From Jutongia sp045542435 (GTDB lineage Bacteria > Bacillota > Clostridia > Lachnospirales > Lachnospiraceae), in NCBI GenBank assembly GCA_045542435.1, contig JAZQLD010000008.1, forward strand, positions 5,715 through 69,714: a DNA stretch of 64,000 nt, given 5' to 3'. Below the pieces are notes generated by a model. That model had not been told where the DNA came from. It worked only from the letters and a program-made list of their open reading frames with translations, and made no database searches. This document shows positions 32,515-41,208 of this stretch, one piece after another. The first letter of the stretch is position 1. Each line of letters begins with the position of its first letter. The translations under genes and the position numbers were made by a program.

Positions 32515-34044
32515 ATGAATTATTTAATTGGTATTGATCTTGGTACTTCCTCTACCAAAACCGTTCTTTTCGACGAAGACGGAAATGTAGTTGCATCTGC
32601 TAGTAAAGATTATCCTCTTTACACTCCAAACAACGGATGGGCAGAACAGAAACCAGAAGACTGGAGAGACGCTGCTTTAGAAACTATTACAAAGGTAGTG
32701 AAGGATTCCGGCGTTGCTGCTGATGATATCAAGGGACTTGGTATTTCCGGCCAGATGCATGGTCTTGTTATGTTAGATGAAACAGGCGAAGTAATCCGTC
32801 CTTCTATCATCTGGTGTGACCAGCGTACTGAAAAAGAGTGCGAAGAAATCACAGCTAAGGTTGGTGCAGAAAGACTGATTGAGATCACTGCAAACCCTGC
32901 ATTAACCGGTTTCACCGCTTCTAAGATTCTCTGGGTACGTAACAACGAGCCAGAAAACTACGCAAAATGTAAACACATCCTTCTTCCAAAGGATTATGTA
33001 AGATACATTCTTACTGGCGAGTTCGCTACTGAAGTTTCTGATGCTTCCGGTATGCAGCTTTTAGATGTACCAAAACGTCAGTGGTCTGATGAAGTATTAG
33101 AGAAGTTAGATATCGACAAGAGCCTTCTCGCAAAGGTTTATGAGTCTCCTGACGTAACAGGAACTATCCTTCCTGAAATCGCAGAGAAGACTGGTCTTTC
33201 CACAAGCACAGTTGTAGTTGGTGGTGCTGGCGATAATGCAGCAGCAGCTGTAGGAACTGGTGTTGTAGAAGATGGTAAGGCATTCACAACCATCGGTACC
33301 AGCGGTGTAGTATTTGCTCATTCTAATAATATCTCTATCGATCCTAAGGGTCGTGTACATACCTTCTGCTGTGCCGTTCCTGGTGCATGGCATGTTATGG
33401 GTGTTACCCAGGCTGCCGGATACTCTCTTGCATGGTATCTGGATAACATGGGAGTTGGATATACTCAAGAAGCAAAAGAAAAAGGCGTTGGTGTTTATGA
33501 TTTGATTAATGCAGACATTTTAAAAACTCCTATCGGAGCAAACCGTCTGATTTATCTTCCATACTTAAATGGTGAGCGTACTCCTCACTTAGATGCAAAC
33601 TGTCGTGGTGTACTTTTCGGACTTTCCAGTATGCATACTAAGGCAGATATCGTTCGTGCCGTTATGGAAGGTGTAAGCTACTCTCTTACTGACTGTAACG
33701 ATATCATCAAAGAGATGGGTATCAGCGTAACTGAAATGATGGCATGCGGTGGCGGTGCTAAGAATGATGTACAGCGTCAGATGATGGCTGATATGTTTGG
33801 TTGCGACGTAAAAACCGTAACTGCTACAGAAGGACCAGCTCTTGGTGTAGCAATCTTAGCCGGTGTAGGTGCAGGACTTTACGAAAGCGTAGAGGCTGCT
33901 TGTCGCAAGATGATTCACACCGATCCAAATAAAGAGTGCCATCCAAATGCAGATGCTACCAAGGAATATGATAAGTATCATCAAATTTACAAGAAGTTGT
34001 ATGATGACTTAAAGGATGAGTATCAGACACTTGCAAATCTGTAG
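32515..34044 (+). CDS. xylB: Xylulokinase
   Basis: A 509-residue FGGY-family kinase. The N-terminal ATPase fold starts with GIDLGTSSTKTVLFDEDG, the substrate region has SGQMHGLVMLDE and WCDQRT, and the C-terminal half has the GGGAKNDVQRQMMADMFG motif. MHG and WCDQR are typical of xylulokinase, which makes xylulose 5-phosphate for the pentose phosphate or phosphoketolase path. AAAGGAAATAAAGAC precedes the start. It is co-directional with the FucI-like isomerase, 112 nt away, and closed by a strong terminator at 34066. Confidence 0.93.
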   Translation: MNYLIGIDLGTSSTKTVLFDEDGNVVASASKDYPLYTPNNGWAEQKPEDWRDAALETITKVVKDSGVAADDIKGLGISGQMHGLVMLDETGEVIRPSIIWCDQRTEKECEEITAKVGAERLIEITANPALTGFTASKILWVRNNEPENYAKCKHILLPKDYVRYILTGEFATEVSDASGMQLLDVPKRQWSDEVLEKLDIDKSLLAKVYESPDVTGTILPEIAEKTGLSTSTVVVGGAGDNAAAAVGTGVVEDGKAFTTIGTSGVVFAHSNNISIDPKGRVHTFCCAVPGAWHVMGVTQAAGYSLAWYLDNMGVGYTQEAKEKGVGVYDLINADILKTPIGANRLIYLPYLNGERTPHLDANCRGVLFGLSSMHTKADIVRAVMEGVSYSLTDCNDIIKEMGISVTEMMACGGGAKNDVQRQMMADMFGCDVKTVTATEGPALGVAILAGVGAGLYESVEAACRKMIHTDPNKECHPNADATKEYDKYHQIYKKLYDDLKDEYQTLANL

Positions 34045-34065
34045 GATTAACAGAATAAACATTAT

Positions 34066-34093
34066 AGGGCAACGCAAATGCGTTGCCCTTTTT
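34066..34093 (+). terminator. Terminator of the isomerase-xylB operon
   Basis: A 10-bp GC-rich stem AGGGCAACGC / GCGTTGCCCT with an AAAT loop and five T. Confidence 0.92.
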
Positions 34094-34126
34094 ATGAAAA
34101 AGGAAATTGCTATATTTCCCCCTTTT

Positions 34127-34330
34127 TCACTGAAAACTATCTGTTGCAATCCGGTCCACCAGCTGGTTCATAGTTGCATTTTCTTCCTGCCTTCGCTGCT
34201 CTTCATGAAAGATTCGATTCTCTGTAATCACCCGCCTCTGCTCTTCTTCGCTCATATTGAAAAATCTCTGTCGGTCTTCCTCATTCAATTTCTCCAAAAA
34301 GTCCAAATCATCTGGTAAATTTTTCTCCAT
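34127..34330 (-). CDS. Small charged protein, 67 residues, unknown
   Basis: From the ATG at 34330 (MEKNLPDDLDFLEKLNEED), preceded by AAGGTG, the ORF encodes 67 residues that are very rich in Glu, Arg and Gln and likely helical; the tail ends RIATDSFQ. There is no membrane segment or cysteine. An upstream extension to 34396 has no ribosome site. It stands alone between the xylB terminator and the 12-bp stem at 34459. The family is not recognised. Confidence 0.55.
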   Translation of the reverse strand: MEKNLPDDLDFLEKLNEEDRQRFFNMSEEEQRRVITENRIFHEEQRRQEENATMNQLVDRIATDSFQ

Positions 34331-34458
34331 ACAACACCTTGCCTTTCCACAGCCTGATACCTCTTGTCTTTTTATCAGACCATCATAATTTCCCACTTCT
34401 ATTTCTAGCAGTTATTATATAGAGTTGTTTTGATTTTATACTTGTTTACCAAATCACA

Positions 34459-34514
34459 CATAATATCAAACCATAGGCCTTTGAGGCGTCATTCTTTATC
34501 TATTTGATATTATG
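34459..34514. repeat. 12-bp inverted repeat with nested hairpin
   Basis: CATAATATCAAA (34459-34470) and TTTGATATTATG (34503-34514) are perfect complements; the 32-nt interval contains AGGC-CTTTGA-GGCGT-like pairing. It lies 7 nt after the stop of the 189-residue protein on the minus strand and probably acts as a terminator or stabilising stem, though no T-run follows. Confidence 0.5.
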
Positions 34515-34520
34515 CATAAT

Positions 34521-35090
34521 CTATTTTGTATAATCCTTCTGATACAACACTTTTCCAGTCCCTCTCCACATATTATTCTGTGCTTTCTCCTTCTTACCTG
34601 TAAAGCGAACGATACTTCGTCCCTTAACCATCCCATTCCGATATGCGGTTACAAGAAAGTATGTATTTTCAGATAAAATTTTTCCTTCTGCTTCCCAAGC
34701 AAAGGTATAGCTATTGCCGCCGGACATCTTACACCTATTCATTTTCCCATTTTCCAAATCCACCGGGCTGCATCCTTCCCAAGGTACAAGAATCCCCTGC
34801 GAGGTTCGTATTACAATAGTATCCGAGGCACTTGCCTGTACCTGAATATAATATCCAGGACCTCCAAACGGAATTTCATTCATATTCTCTGAGCAACTCA
34901 CCTGAAATGCAGCACCCACTTCTGCATCCTTCCAAGGATTCCATCCTACATCCCATCCAATTACTCTGCTAGACAGATTCCATGCCAGTCCTGAATGTAT
35001 AATAACCAAAATCATAGTAATACATAATAGTATAATTCCAATCCTTTTGCATATCTTCTTGGAAATAAATCGTGATATCTTTTCTCTCAT
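34521..35090 (-). CDS. Hypothetical membrane-anchored extracytoplasmic protein
   Basis: 189 residues: a basic N-terminus (MREKISRFISKKICKRIG), a membrane helix at about 17-36, then a soluble outside domain with many aromatic residues (GWDVGWNPWKD, GGPGYYIQVQ). AAAGGGGA precedes the ATG. No family is recognised. It is 54 nt downstream of the DUF4173 gene and may belong to that transcription unit, which suggests an envelope role. Confidence 0.55.
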   Translation of the reverse strand: MREKISRFISKKICKRIGIILLCITMILVIIHSGLAWNLSSRVIGWDVGWNPWKDAEVGAAFQVSCSENMNEIPFGGPGYYIQVQASASDTIVIRTSQGILVPWEGCSPVDLENGKMNRCKMSGGNSYTFAWEAEGKILSENTYFLVTAYRNGMVKGRSIVRFTGKKEKAQNNMWRGTGKVLYQKDYTK

Positions 35091-35144
35091 AAAAAATCCC
35101 CTTTCCTAATTAACTGTATCAGAAAAGAGGGATTTTGTTGCATA

Positions 35145-36917
35145 TTATTTTTCAATTTTACATTTTTTATAGCATATGCTCTCTACAAAATTGTAATGTC
35201 TCCACATGAAAATATCAGCTTTTTCATCCTTATCATAAATCGCCGTATTTTCCACTGGTACAAAGATTTCCTTGCTCTCACCATCCCCGTCATAATCCTC
35301 ATAATACTTGCCCATAAAATGCTCTTCCAAATCAAAATACTTATGAATCAGAGAAATATTACTACTGCCCAAAGCCTCGCCCTGTTCTTCTCTAAGTCTT
35401 GCCAAAACTGGTGCATACGCTCTGGAATACTTATATTCATCCGGCAAATAGTTTTTCAGCCTTGGTGTGCTCAAATCATCCCCAAACTGACTCCTTCCAC
35501 TTTGTGCTGTCTGCAATGCTCTTTCAAACTGAGCCACATTGTATTCTGCAATTTTTCCATCCACATTAGCCAGAGCAAATACTGTATAAAAACACGTTAT
35601 GACAAACAAGCAATATCGAAAGCTATTCCAGCTGTCTTTGTAAATAGAAACAATACTTCCTGCCATAAAGAAACACAGAACCACTAAAAACCATAACACA
35701 AACACTCGTAAAAAGGTAAGATGATACACATTTATGTAAAGAAACATACGATAGGCAGAAGACGCAATCATAACATAAGTACAACCACAAGTAATTGTCA
35801 TCAACACCTTTAAAGCTATATTTTTGGTGAATCGTTTATTACAAAAAAGAACTAATAAAAAGTTTATGATGGCTACAAATAGCAATTCAAAAAATCCCTC
35901 TCTGGCATAAGCAGCATATGCATGATCACTAGGTAAACCGGCAAATAAATACAAAAACTGAATTCCAGAAAATAGTACATATACCATATCTATAATAGTA
36001 AACAAAGTAACTGCAATCACTGTACTAAAATTGGTACATGATTTTATTTCTTCTTTGATATCTCCTTTGCACAATGTTACAAAAATCAGATATAAAAGCA
36101 ACGCAAAAGCCACAAAACTAGCTGGCATCAGAAAAATATTAATAATAGTATCCTCAAATAACCAGTCAAACCATCTGCCAAAGTCCAGCATCTTCCCTAC
36201 CAAATCAGAAAACACCTGGTCTGCACTGGCAAGAAGTGGAACAACCACTAAAAGAATAGGCAGACTCACTGCAATTCCAATAAGAACATAACGGGTAGTA
36301 GGTGACATTTTCTTTTCCGGTCTTTTCCACAATACTTTTATATCATGAAATGGCACTGGAAGCATCTCCAGTATTTGAAACAAAAAACTAAACAAACTAC
36401 CAATATATTTATCAAAATCCCATTTCGTATCGTTATAAACCATTTTTAAACAAGCTACGGTAAATAACATAATGCTTCCAATTAGATTAAAGAAGAGAAA
36501 GAAATCATTGTCTGTAATGCAACTACTAAAACCCAGCACCGTAGCCATCATTAAATAAAAAATACTTATCTTAGGAATCCTAATCTTTCGCTCCCCTTCT
36601 ACCTCTTCTCTTTCCAGCCTTTTTGCCACCAAAAGCACACAAATTGCACTAATTAATGTAAAAAAGCCAACACCAATTCCATCATAATTTCGATACCCAA
36701 ATAAAAGATAGCAAAGTCCATAAATTACGCAAATTTTCCAAATCCAGAAAAACTGGTTTCGAACCGTTTTGCAATACAGCGCTTCTTTTTTTGGAAAAAT
36801 CTGCATACCTGGCATCGGATTTTCTTCTCCAATATTCTCTGGTGTATTATTCGATGCATCCTGCGGCATACCTTTTCCCTGCTCTATATTATTATTCACC
36901 TGATTCATTTTCCTCAT
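35145..36917 (-). CDS. DUF4153/DUF4173-type polytopic membrane protein
   Basis: A 590-residue protein. After about 45 polar residues it has about ten to twelve membrane segments (between 50 and 445), then a soluble tail of about 140 residues containing LKNYLPDEYKYSRAYAPVL and an acidic YYEDYDGDGESKEIF stretch. This is the architecture of DUF4173 proteins, whose function is unknown. Its start overlaps the end of the XRE regulator gene by 26 nt, so the two are coupled. It is the third member of a DUF2975-regulator-DUF4173 unit. Confidence 0.7.
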   Translation of the reverse strand: MRKMNQVNNNIEQGKGMPQDASNNTPENIGEENPMPGMQIFPKKEALYCKTVRNQFFWIWKICVIYGLCYLLFGYRNYDGIGVGFFTLISAICVLLVAKRLEREEVEGERKIRIPKISIFYLMMATVLGFSSCITDNDFFLFFNLIGSIMLFTVACLKMVYNDTKWDFDKYIGSLFSFLFQILEMLPVPFHDIKVLWKRPEKKMSPTTRYVLIGIAVSLPILLVVVPLLASADQVFSDLVGKMLDFGRWFDWLFEDTIINIFLMPASFVAFALLLYLIFVTLCKGDIKEEIKSCTNFSTVIAVTLFTIIDMVYVLFSGIQFLYLFAGLPSDHAYAAYAREGFFELLFVAIINFLLVLFCNKRFTKNIALKVLMTITCGCTYVMIASSAYRMFLYINVYHLTFLRVFVLWFLVVLCFFMAGSIVSIYKDSWNSFRYCLFVITCFYTVFALANVDGKIAEYNVAQFERALQTAQSGRSQFGDDLSTPRLKNYLPDEYKYSRAYAPVLARLREEQGEALGSSNISLIHKYFDLEEHFMGKYYEDYDGDGESKEIFVPVENTAIYDKDEKADIFMWRHYNFVESICYKKCKIEK

Positions 36918-37134
36918 CCCCTTCCACGCATTCTAAAATATCTCCTGGCTGACATTCCAACACCTTACATATGGCGGCCAGCGTCGAAAACCGTACTGCT
37001 TTTGCCTTATTATTCTTTAAGATAGAAAGATTCGCCATTGTAACATCTACTTTTTCTGAAAGTTCTTTGAGTCCCATCTTCCTCTTTGCCATCATAACAT
37101 CCAGATTAACCACTATTTTCATGAAGATAACCAT
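36892..37134 (-). CDS. Small XRE-family HTH regulator (YozG-like)
   Basis: An 80-residue Cro/CI-type DNA-binding protein; a second possible start is the ATG at 37122 (MKIVVNLDVMMAKRKM), which is the usual family start. The helix-turn-helix spans about residues 20-62 (LKELSEKVDVTMANLSILKNN and the following LAAICKVLECQPGDIL). Proteins of this type are routinely paired with a DUF2975 membrane protein, as in Bacillus YozG/YoaS, and that partner is the gene directly upstream. It probably controls the promoter carrying the TTATCG-n5-CGATAA palindrome at 37774. Confidence 0.85.
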   Translation of the reverse strand: MVIFMKIVVNLDVMMAKRKMGLKELSEKVDVTMANLSILKNNKAKAVRFSTLAAICKVLECQPGDILECVEGDEENESGE

Positions 37135-37222
37135 CCCTTTCCTCTAGTATATAAGTATAATTCTCCTACTAGATTTTATATTTCTTTAATAATCCCGTTT
37201 TATACATCCTTTTCCTAAGTTC

Positions 37223-37672
37223 TTAAATCGTAAAATCGTTTTCCTGCTTATAATAAACTGCCTGAGCAAAGACCTGTGCCAACACAAGACTAAACAGTCC
37301 TGCGATAAAAAACACAAGAATCACCACTAAAGCTCCTGATGTAATTGCAACAAACAATCGCAGCAGGAATACTGCACTAATCAAAAAACTGGCAAATCCC
37401 ATACGTTTCAATGCAGTTACATTTTCTTCCACAAAACAATCCTCTTTTAAAATAGTATCAAAAATTTTCCGCAGATAAAAAATAATCCAAAGAGCCAAAA
37501 CACCACACACCATAAAGATAATGCACATAGCAATATAGTGCTGTCCTATATTTGGAACATAGTCTTTCAAAAAACGAAATGTTGACGGTACTGTTACTGT
37601 CACAAGAATCCCACTGTAAAACATAAAATCCAGACAAAACTTTGTAAATTTGCTTAAAAATTTATTTTCCAT
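37223..37672 (-). CDS. DUF2975 membrane protein (YoaS-like)
   Basis: A 149-residue protein with four membrane segments (about 14-34, 45-66, 93-113 and 115-137) and the conserved loop RKIFDTILKEDCFVEENVTALKRMG, characteristic of DUF2975. AAAGGAAAGGA lies upstream of the ATG. It heads the unit DUF2975-XRE-DUF4173 and is transcribed from the promoter at 37738. The biochemical role is unknown; a sensor or partner of the XRE regulator is likely from genome context. Confidence 0.8.
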   Translation of the reverse strand: MENKFLSKFTKFCLDFMFYSGILVTVTVPSTFRFLKDYVPNIGQHYIAMCIIFMVCGVLALWIIFYLRKIFDTILKEDCFVEENVTALKRMGFASFLISAVFLLRLFVAITSGALVVILVFFIAGLFSLVLAQVFAQAVYYKQENDFTI

Positions 37673-37737
37673 AATCTTATATCCTTTCCTTTAAAACAAT
37701 TTATCCTCTGCTTTATTTCCTTCTGCGGTTCTTCCAT

Positions 37738-37790
37738 ATCATAGTATACCATTTTTCGAATGTCAATACTTTTTTATCGTTTTTCGATAA
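37738..37790 (-). promoter_or_regulatory. Promoter with palindromic operator for the DUF2975-XRE-DUF4173 unit
   Basis: Minus strand TTGACA (37761-37766), 17-nt spacer, TATGAT (37738-37743). A perfect palindrome TTATCG-AAAAA-CGATAA (37774-37790) lies just upstream of the -35 box, and a half-site-like TTCGAAAAAT occupies the spacer. The arrangement suggests autoregulation by the XRE protein. Confidence 0.75.
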
Positions 37791-37870
37791 TTTAATATTG
37801 TTTTACAAAAAACTCCAATTCAAACCAACACCATCAGAACAAGAACAAAATCATCATTCAGGAGCCTATC

Positions 37871-37918
37871 AAAAAAAGTACCAGTTGCTACATTTCTTCC
37901 TGTAACAACTGGTACTTT
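37871..37918 (-). terminator. Terminator of the nad operon
   Basis: A stem with arms AGTACCAGTTG and CAACTGGTACT, a 23-nt partly paired loop and seven T on the minus strand, downstream of nadC. Confidence 0.88.
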
Positions 37919-37965
37919 CTATAAAACCGCTAAAACAATCTTCTTTTGTTATTATTTCGCTATTT

Positions 37966-38823
37966 CTAATCCACTGGATGAAGATTCTTCAAGGAAATAT
38001 CCATAATCGGTGCAGAATGAGTCAAAGCACCACTGGATACATAATCCACTCCTACATCGATCATATTTTGAATATTTTCTTTGGTTACATTTCCTGAACA
38101 CTCAGTCAAAGCACGTCCATCAATAATCTTTACTGCTTCTTTCATCTGCTCCGGTGTCATATTATCCAACATAATAATATCTGCGCCAGCATCTGCCGCC
38201 TCTCTTACCATGTCCAGATTTTCAACCTCTACCTCTACCTTATGTACGAAGGAGGCATATGCCTTTGCCATCTGTACCGCCTTAGTAATACTTCCTGCTG
38301 CCCCAATATGATTATCCTTCAGCATGACTGCATCAGAAAGATTATAGCGATGATTCTTTCCACCTCCTACCTTTACTGCGTACTTTTCAAACAAACGCAT
38401 ATTAGGCGTGGTCTTTCTAGTGTCCAATAAAGTGGTCTTGCTTCCCTCTAAAAGCTTAGCAATAGCATGGGTATAAGTAGCAATTCCACTCATTCTCTGC
38501 AAGTAATTTAAGGCAGTTCTTTCACCGGAAAGCAAAGCTCTGATATCGCCAGTTACTACAGCCATCAACTGGCCATTTTTCACTTCCTCGCCATCCTTTA
38601 CCTTCATATCAAACTCTACTGTATCGTCCAAAAGTTCAAATACTCGGCAAAACACCCCCAGTCCGGCCACCACACCGTCCTGCTTGCAAATCAGTTCTAC
38701 CTGACCTTTCTGATACTCAGGCATCACACAATTGGTAGAAAGGTCTTCACTGGTGATATCTTCCTCCAATGCCATGCGAATATATTTATCCGCGTTAATC
38801 TTTAATGTAATTGGATCATTCAT
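37966..38823 (-). CDS. nadC: Nicotinate-nucleotide pyrophosphorylase (quinolinate phosphoribosyltransferase)
   Basis: A 285-residue QPRTase converting quinolinate and PRPP to nicotinate mononucleotide. Typical elements are TALNYLQRMSGIAT, LLDTRKTTPNMR, KVGGGKNHRYNLSD, MLKDNHI and the C-terminal DYVSSGALTHS. It is the last gene of nadA-nadB-nadC, 34 nt after nadB, and is followed by a strong terminator. The order follows the pathway. Length is normal. Confidence 0.97.
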   Translation of the reverse strand: MNDPITLKINADKYIRMALEEDITSEDLSTNCVMPEYQKGQVELICKQDGVVAGLGVFCRVFELLDDTVEFDMKVKDGEEVKNGQLMAVVTGDIRALLSGERTALNYLQRMSGIATYTHAIAKLLEGSKTTLLDTRKTTPNMRLFEKYAVKVGGGKNHRYNLSDAVMLKDNHIGAAGSITKAVQMAKAYASFVHKVEVEVENLDMVREAADAGADIIMLDNMTPEQMKEAVKIIDGRALTECSGNVTKENIQNMIDVGVDYVSSGALTHSAPIMDISLKNLHPVD

Positions 38824-38856
38824 ATTTTACCTCATTTCTGCAGACCGATGATTCAT

Positions 38857-40161
38857 TCATTGGTCTTTTGCTTTTTCTTTTTCTATTTCATTTAATACCA
38901 ACTGGTGGTATTCTTTCTGTAGTTTTTCCCAATCGTGGTAATCATTTTTAGAAATCAACTGATCTACCTCTATGGAATTCTTTTTTACAGAATTGTCAAT
39001 TCCATTCTCTACTATGTCCAGAGCTGCTCTCTTAGCAAAGACCATGGATTCCAACAAAGAATTACTTGCAAGACGGTTCGCTCCATGCACTCCATTACAG
39101 GAGGTCTCTCCAACAGCATACAACTGCTCCATGGTGGTTTTGCTGGACAAATCCACCTTAATGCCTCCCATGAAATAATGCTGTGCCGGTACCACTGGAA
39201 TATAATCCTTGGTGGCATCGTAGCCTTCTTCCAGACAACGCTTATATATATTTGGAAAATGCCCCTTAATCTCTACCTCTGGAATATTCTTCAGAGAAAG
39301 CCATACATATGGCATATCATCTTCCTTCATCTGCTTATGTATTGCTGCTGTAACTACATCCCGGGGAAGCAGTTCATCTACAAACCGTTCTTCATTTTTA
39401 TTTAACAGAATGGCCCCCTCTCCCCGGACAGATTCTGAAATCAAGAATCTCCGTCCCGGCTTTTCTGAATACAACGTAGTAGGATGAATCTGAATATAAT
39501 CTATATGCTTCAATTCAATTCCCCGACGCAGGGCAATTGCTAAAGCATCTCCTGTAATATGACTAAAATTCGTGGAGTGGCGATACAGGCCGCCAAGTCC
39601 GCCACAGGCAAGCACGGTATACTTCGCCTCGATAGTGGAAATTTCTCCTTCCTTTTCGCGAATGACCACTCCATAGCACCGATTGTCTTCACAAAGCAAA
39701 TCCAGCATCATGGTATAATCTAAAATCTTAATATTGGAACGTTTTTGAACCTGCATTAACAGTTTACTGGTGATTTCCTTCCCTGTAATATCCGCATGAA
39801 ACAGAATCCGGGGTTGGGAATGTCCACCCTCTCTGGTATATAGCAGTTCATCATCTTCTTTTTCAAACTCCACACCATAACGAATCAAATCATTTGCCAC
39901 ATCCTTGGAAGAACGCAGCATCACATCCACGGAAGCCTTATCATTTTCATAATGCCCCGCTTTCATGGTGTCTTCAAAATAACTTTCATAATCCTCTTCT
40001 CCTCGTAGCACGCACATGCCACCTTGAGCCAGAAAAGAATCACTTCTCTCTATTTCGTTCTTTGTTATCATAAGAATATTACAGGTTTTGGGCAGATTTA
40101 ATGCACAAAAAAGCCCTGCAGCTCCCGTTCCCACTACGATAACATCTGTCTGTCTCTTCAT
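38857..40161 (-). CDS. nadB: L-aspartate oxidase
   Basis: A 434-residue FAD enzyme from the ATG at 40161 (MKRQTDVIVVGTGAAG), preceded by GAGGGG; the frame extension to 40197 is not needed. The FAD-binding GTGAAG is at about residues 11-16, and GGHSQPRILFHAD and GVHGANRLASNSLLE form the active-site region. It oxidises aspartate to iminoaspartate for NadA. It is about 100 residues shorter than E. coli NadB because the C-terminal helical domain is reduced, as in many clostridia. Confidence 0.94.
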   Translation of the reverse strand: MKRQTDVIVVGTGAAGLFCALNLPKTCNILMITKNEIERSDSFLAQGGMCVLRGEEDYESYFEDTMKAGHYENDKASVDVMLRSSKDVANDLIRYGVEFEKEDDELLYTREGGHSQPRILFHADITGKEITSKLLMQVQKRSNIKILDYTMMLDLLCEDNRCYGVVIREKEGEISTIEAKYTVLACGGLGGLYRHSTNFSHITGDALAIALRRGIELKHIDYIQIHPTTLYSEKPGRRFLISESVRGEGAILLNKNEERFVDELLPRDVVTAAIHKQMKEDDMPYVWLSLKNIPEVEIKGHFPNIYKRCLEEGYDATKDYIPVVPAQHYFMGGIKVDLSSKTTMEQLYAVGETSCNGVHGANRLASNSLLESMVFAKRAALDIVENGIDNSVKKNSIEVDQLISKNDYHDWEKLQKEYHQLVLNEIEKEKAKDQ

Positions 40162-40254
40162 CTTCCCCTCATTCCCAAAGATGACGCCCGATGGCAATCT
40201 CTTACCAAGGTGCGTCCTCTTTTTTCTTTCGGTATTTCATTCACTTTTCAGGAA

Positions 40255-41163
40255 CTATTTTGCCAGTTCCAGCATCCGGTTTAATGGCGCATTAGCAGAC
40301 TCCCGCAAATCCGCTTCTACTTCTACCACGCCCGTTCCTTCCTGCATACACTGGGCTACCTTTTCCAAGGTAATCTTTTTCATATCCATACAAATCTGAT
40401 TCTCCACCATAGGATAGAACTTTTTGTCTGGATTCTTCTGCTTCAACTCATACATAACCCCAAGCTCAGTACCAATAATAAACTCATTTGCATCACTCTG
40501 GGTTGCATAATCAATAATTTCGGAAGTACTTCCAATATAATCTGCCTGCTCTAAAATCTCCATACGGCTTTCTGGATGTACTAGTAAAAGTGCTTCTGGA
40601 TGGGCTTCTTTCGCACGTTTTGCAGTCTCGGCGGTATATTGGGCATGCACGTGACAGAAACCGTCATTAAAAATAAAATTCTTCTCTGGAACCTTTGAAG
40701 CAATGTATCTGCCTAAATGCTCATCTGGTATAAAATAAACATTTTTATTTGGCAGTGCCTTTACAATCTTCATGGCATTAGCAGAAGTTACACATACATC
40801 TGCATGCTTCTTAATCTCTCCAATGGAATTAATATAGCAGACAACTGCCACGTCCTCATACTGTTTCCGGACTGCTGCGATTTTCTCCGCATCTGCCATA
40901 TGAGCCATAGGACAATCCGCAGTAACATCCGGCATTAAAACAGTCTTCTCCGGATTCAGAATCTTTGCACTCTCCCCCATAAAAGACACACCGCAAAATA
41001 CAATGGTATCCTGCTCAACCTGAGTAGCAACCTTGCTAAGATAAAAGGAGTCTCCAATATAATCTGCCACGGCCTGCACCTCATCTGGTACATAATAATG
41101 GGCAAGAATCACTGCATTTTTCTCTTTTTTTAATTGTTCTATCTGCTCTGTAATATTACTCAT
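40255..41163 (-). CDS. nadA: Quinolinate synthase
   Basis: A 302-residue NadA that condenses iminoaspartate with dihydroxyacetone phosphate to quinolinate using an oxygen-sensitive [4Fe-4S] cluster. The three cluster cysteines appear in FCGVSFMGES, DVCVTSANAM and ENQICMDMKK. AHYYVPDEVQ near the N-terminus binds substrate. It is the first nad gene but lies only 45 nt after the GH2 gene without a visible terminator, so it may be partly transcribed from the beta-galactosidase promoter. No NiaR site was recognised. Confidence 0.97.
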   Translation of the reverse strand: MSNITEQIEQLKKEKNAVILAHYYVPDEVQAVADYIGDSFYLSKVATQVEQDTIVFCGVSFMGESAKILNPEKTVLMPDVTADCPMAHMADAEKIAAVRKQYEDVAVVCYINSIGEIKKHADVCVTSANAMKIVKALPNKNVYFIPDEHLGRYIASKVPEKNFIFNDGFCHVHAQYTAETAKRAKEAHPEALLLVHPESRMEILEQADYIGSTSEIIDYATQSDANEFIIGTELGVMYELKQKNPDKKFYPMVENQICMDMKKITLEKVAQCMQEGTGVVEVEADLRESANAPLNRMLELAK

Positions 41164-41208
41164 ATGCTTTTATTCTCCATTTCAATCGTACTGTTTCACC
41201 TACAGATA

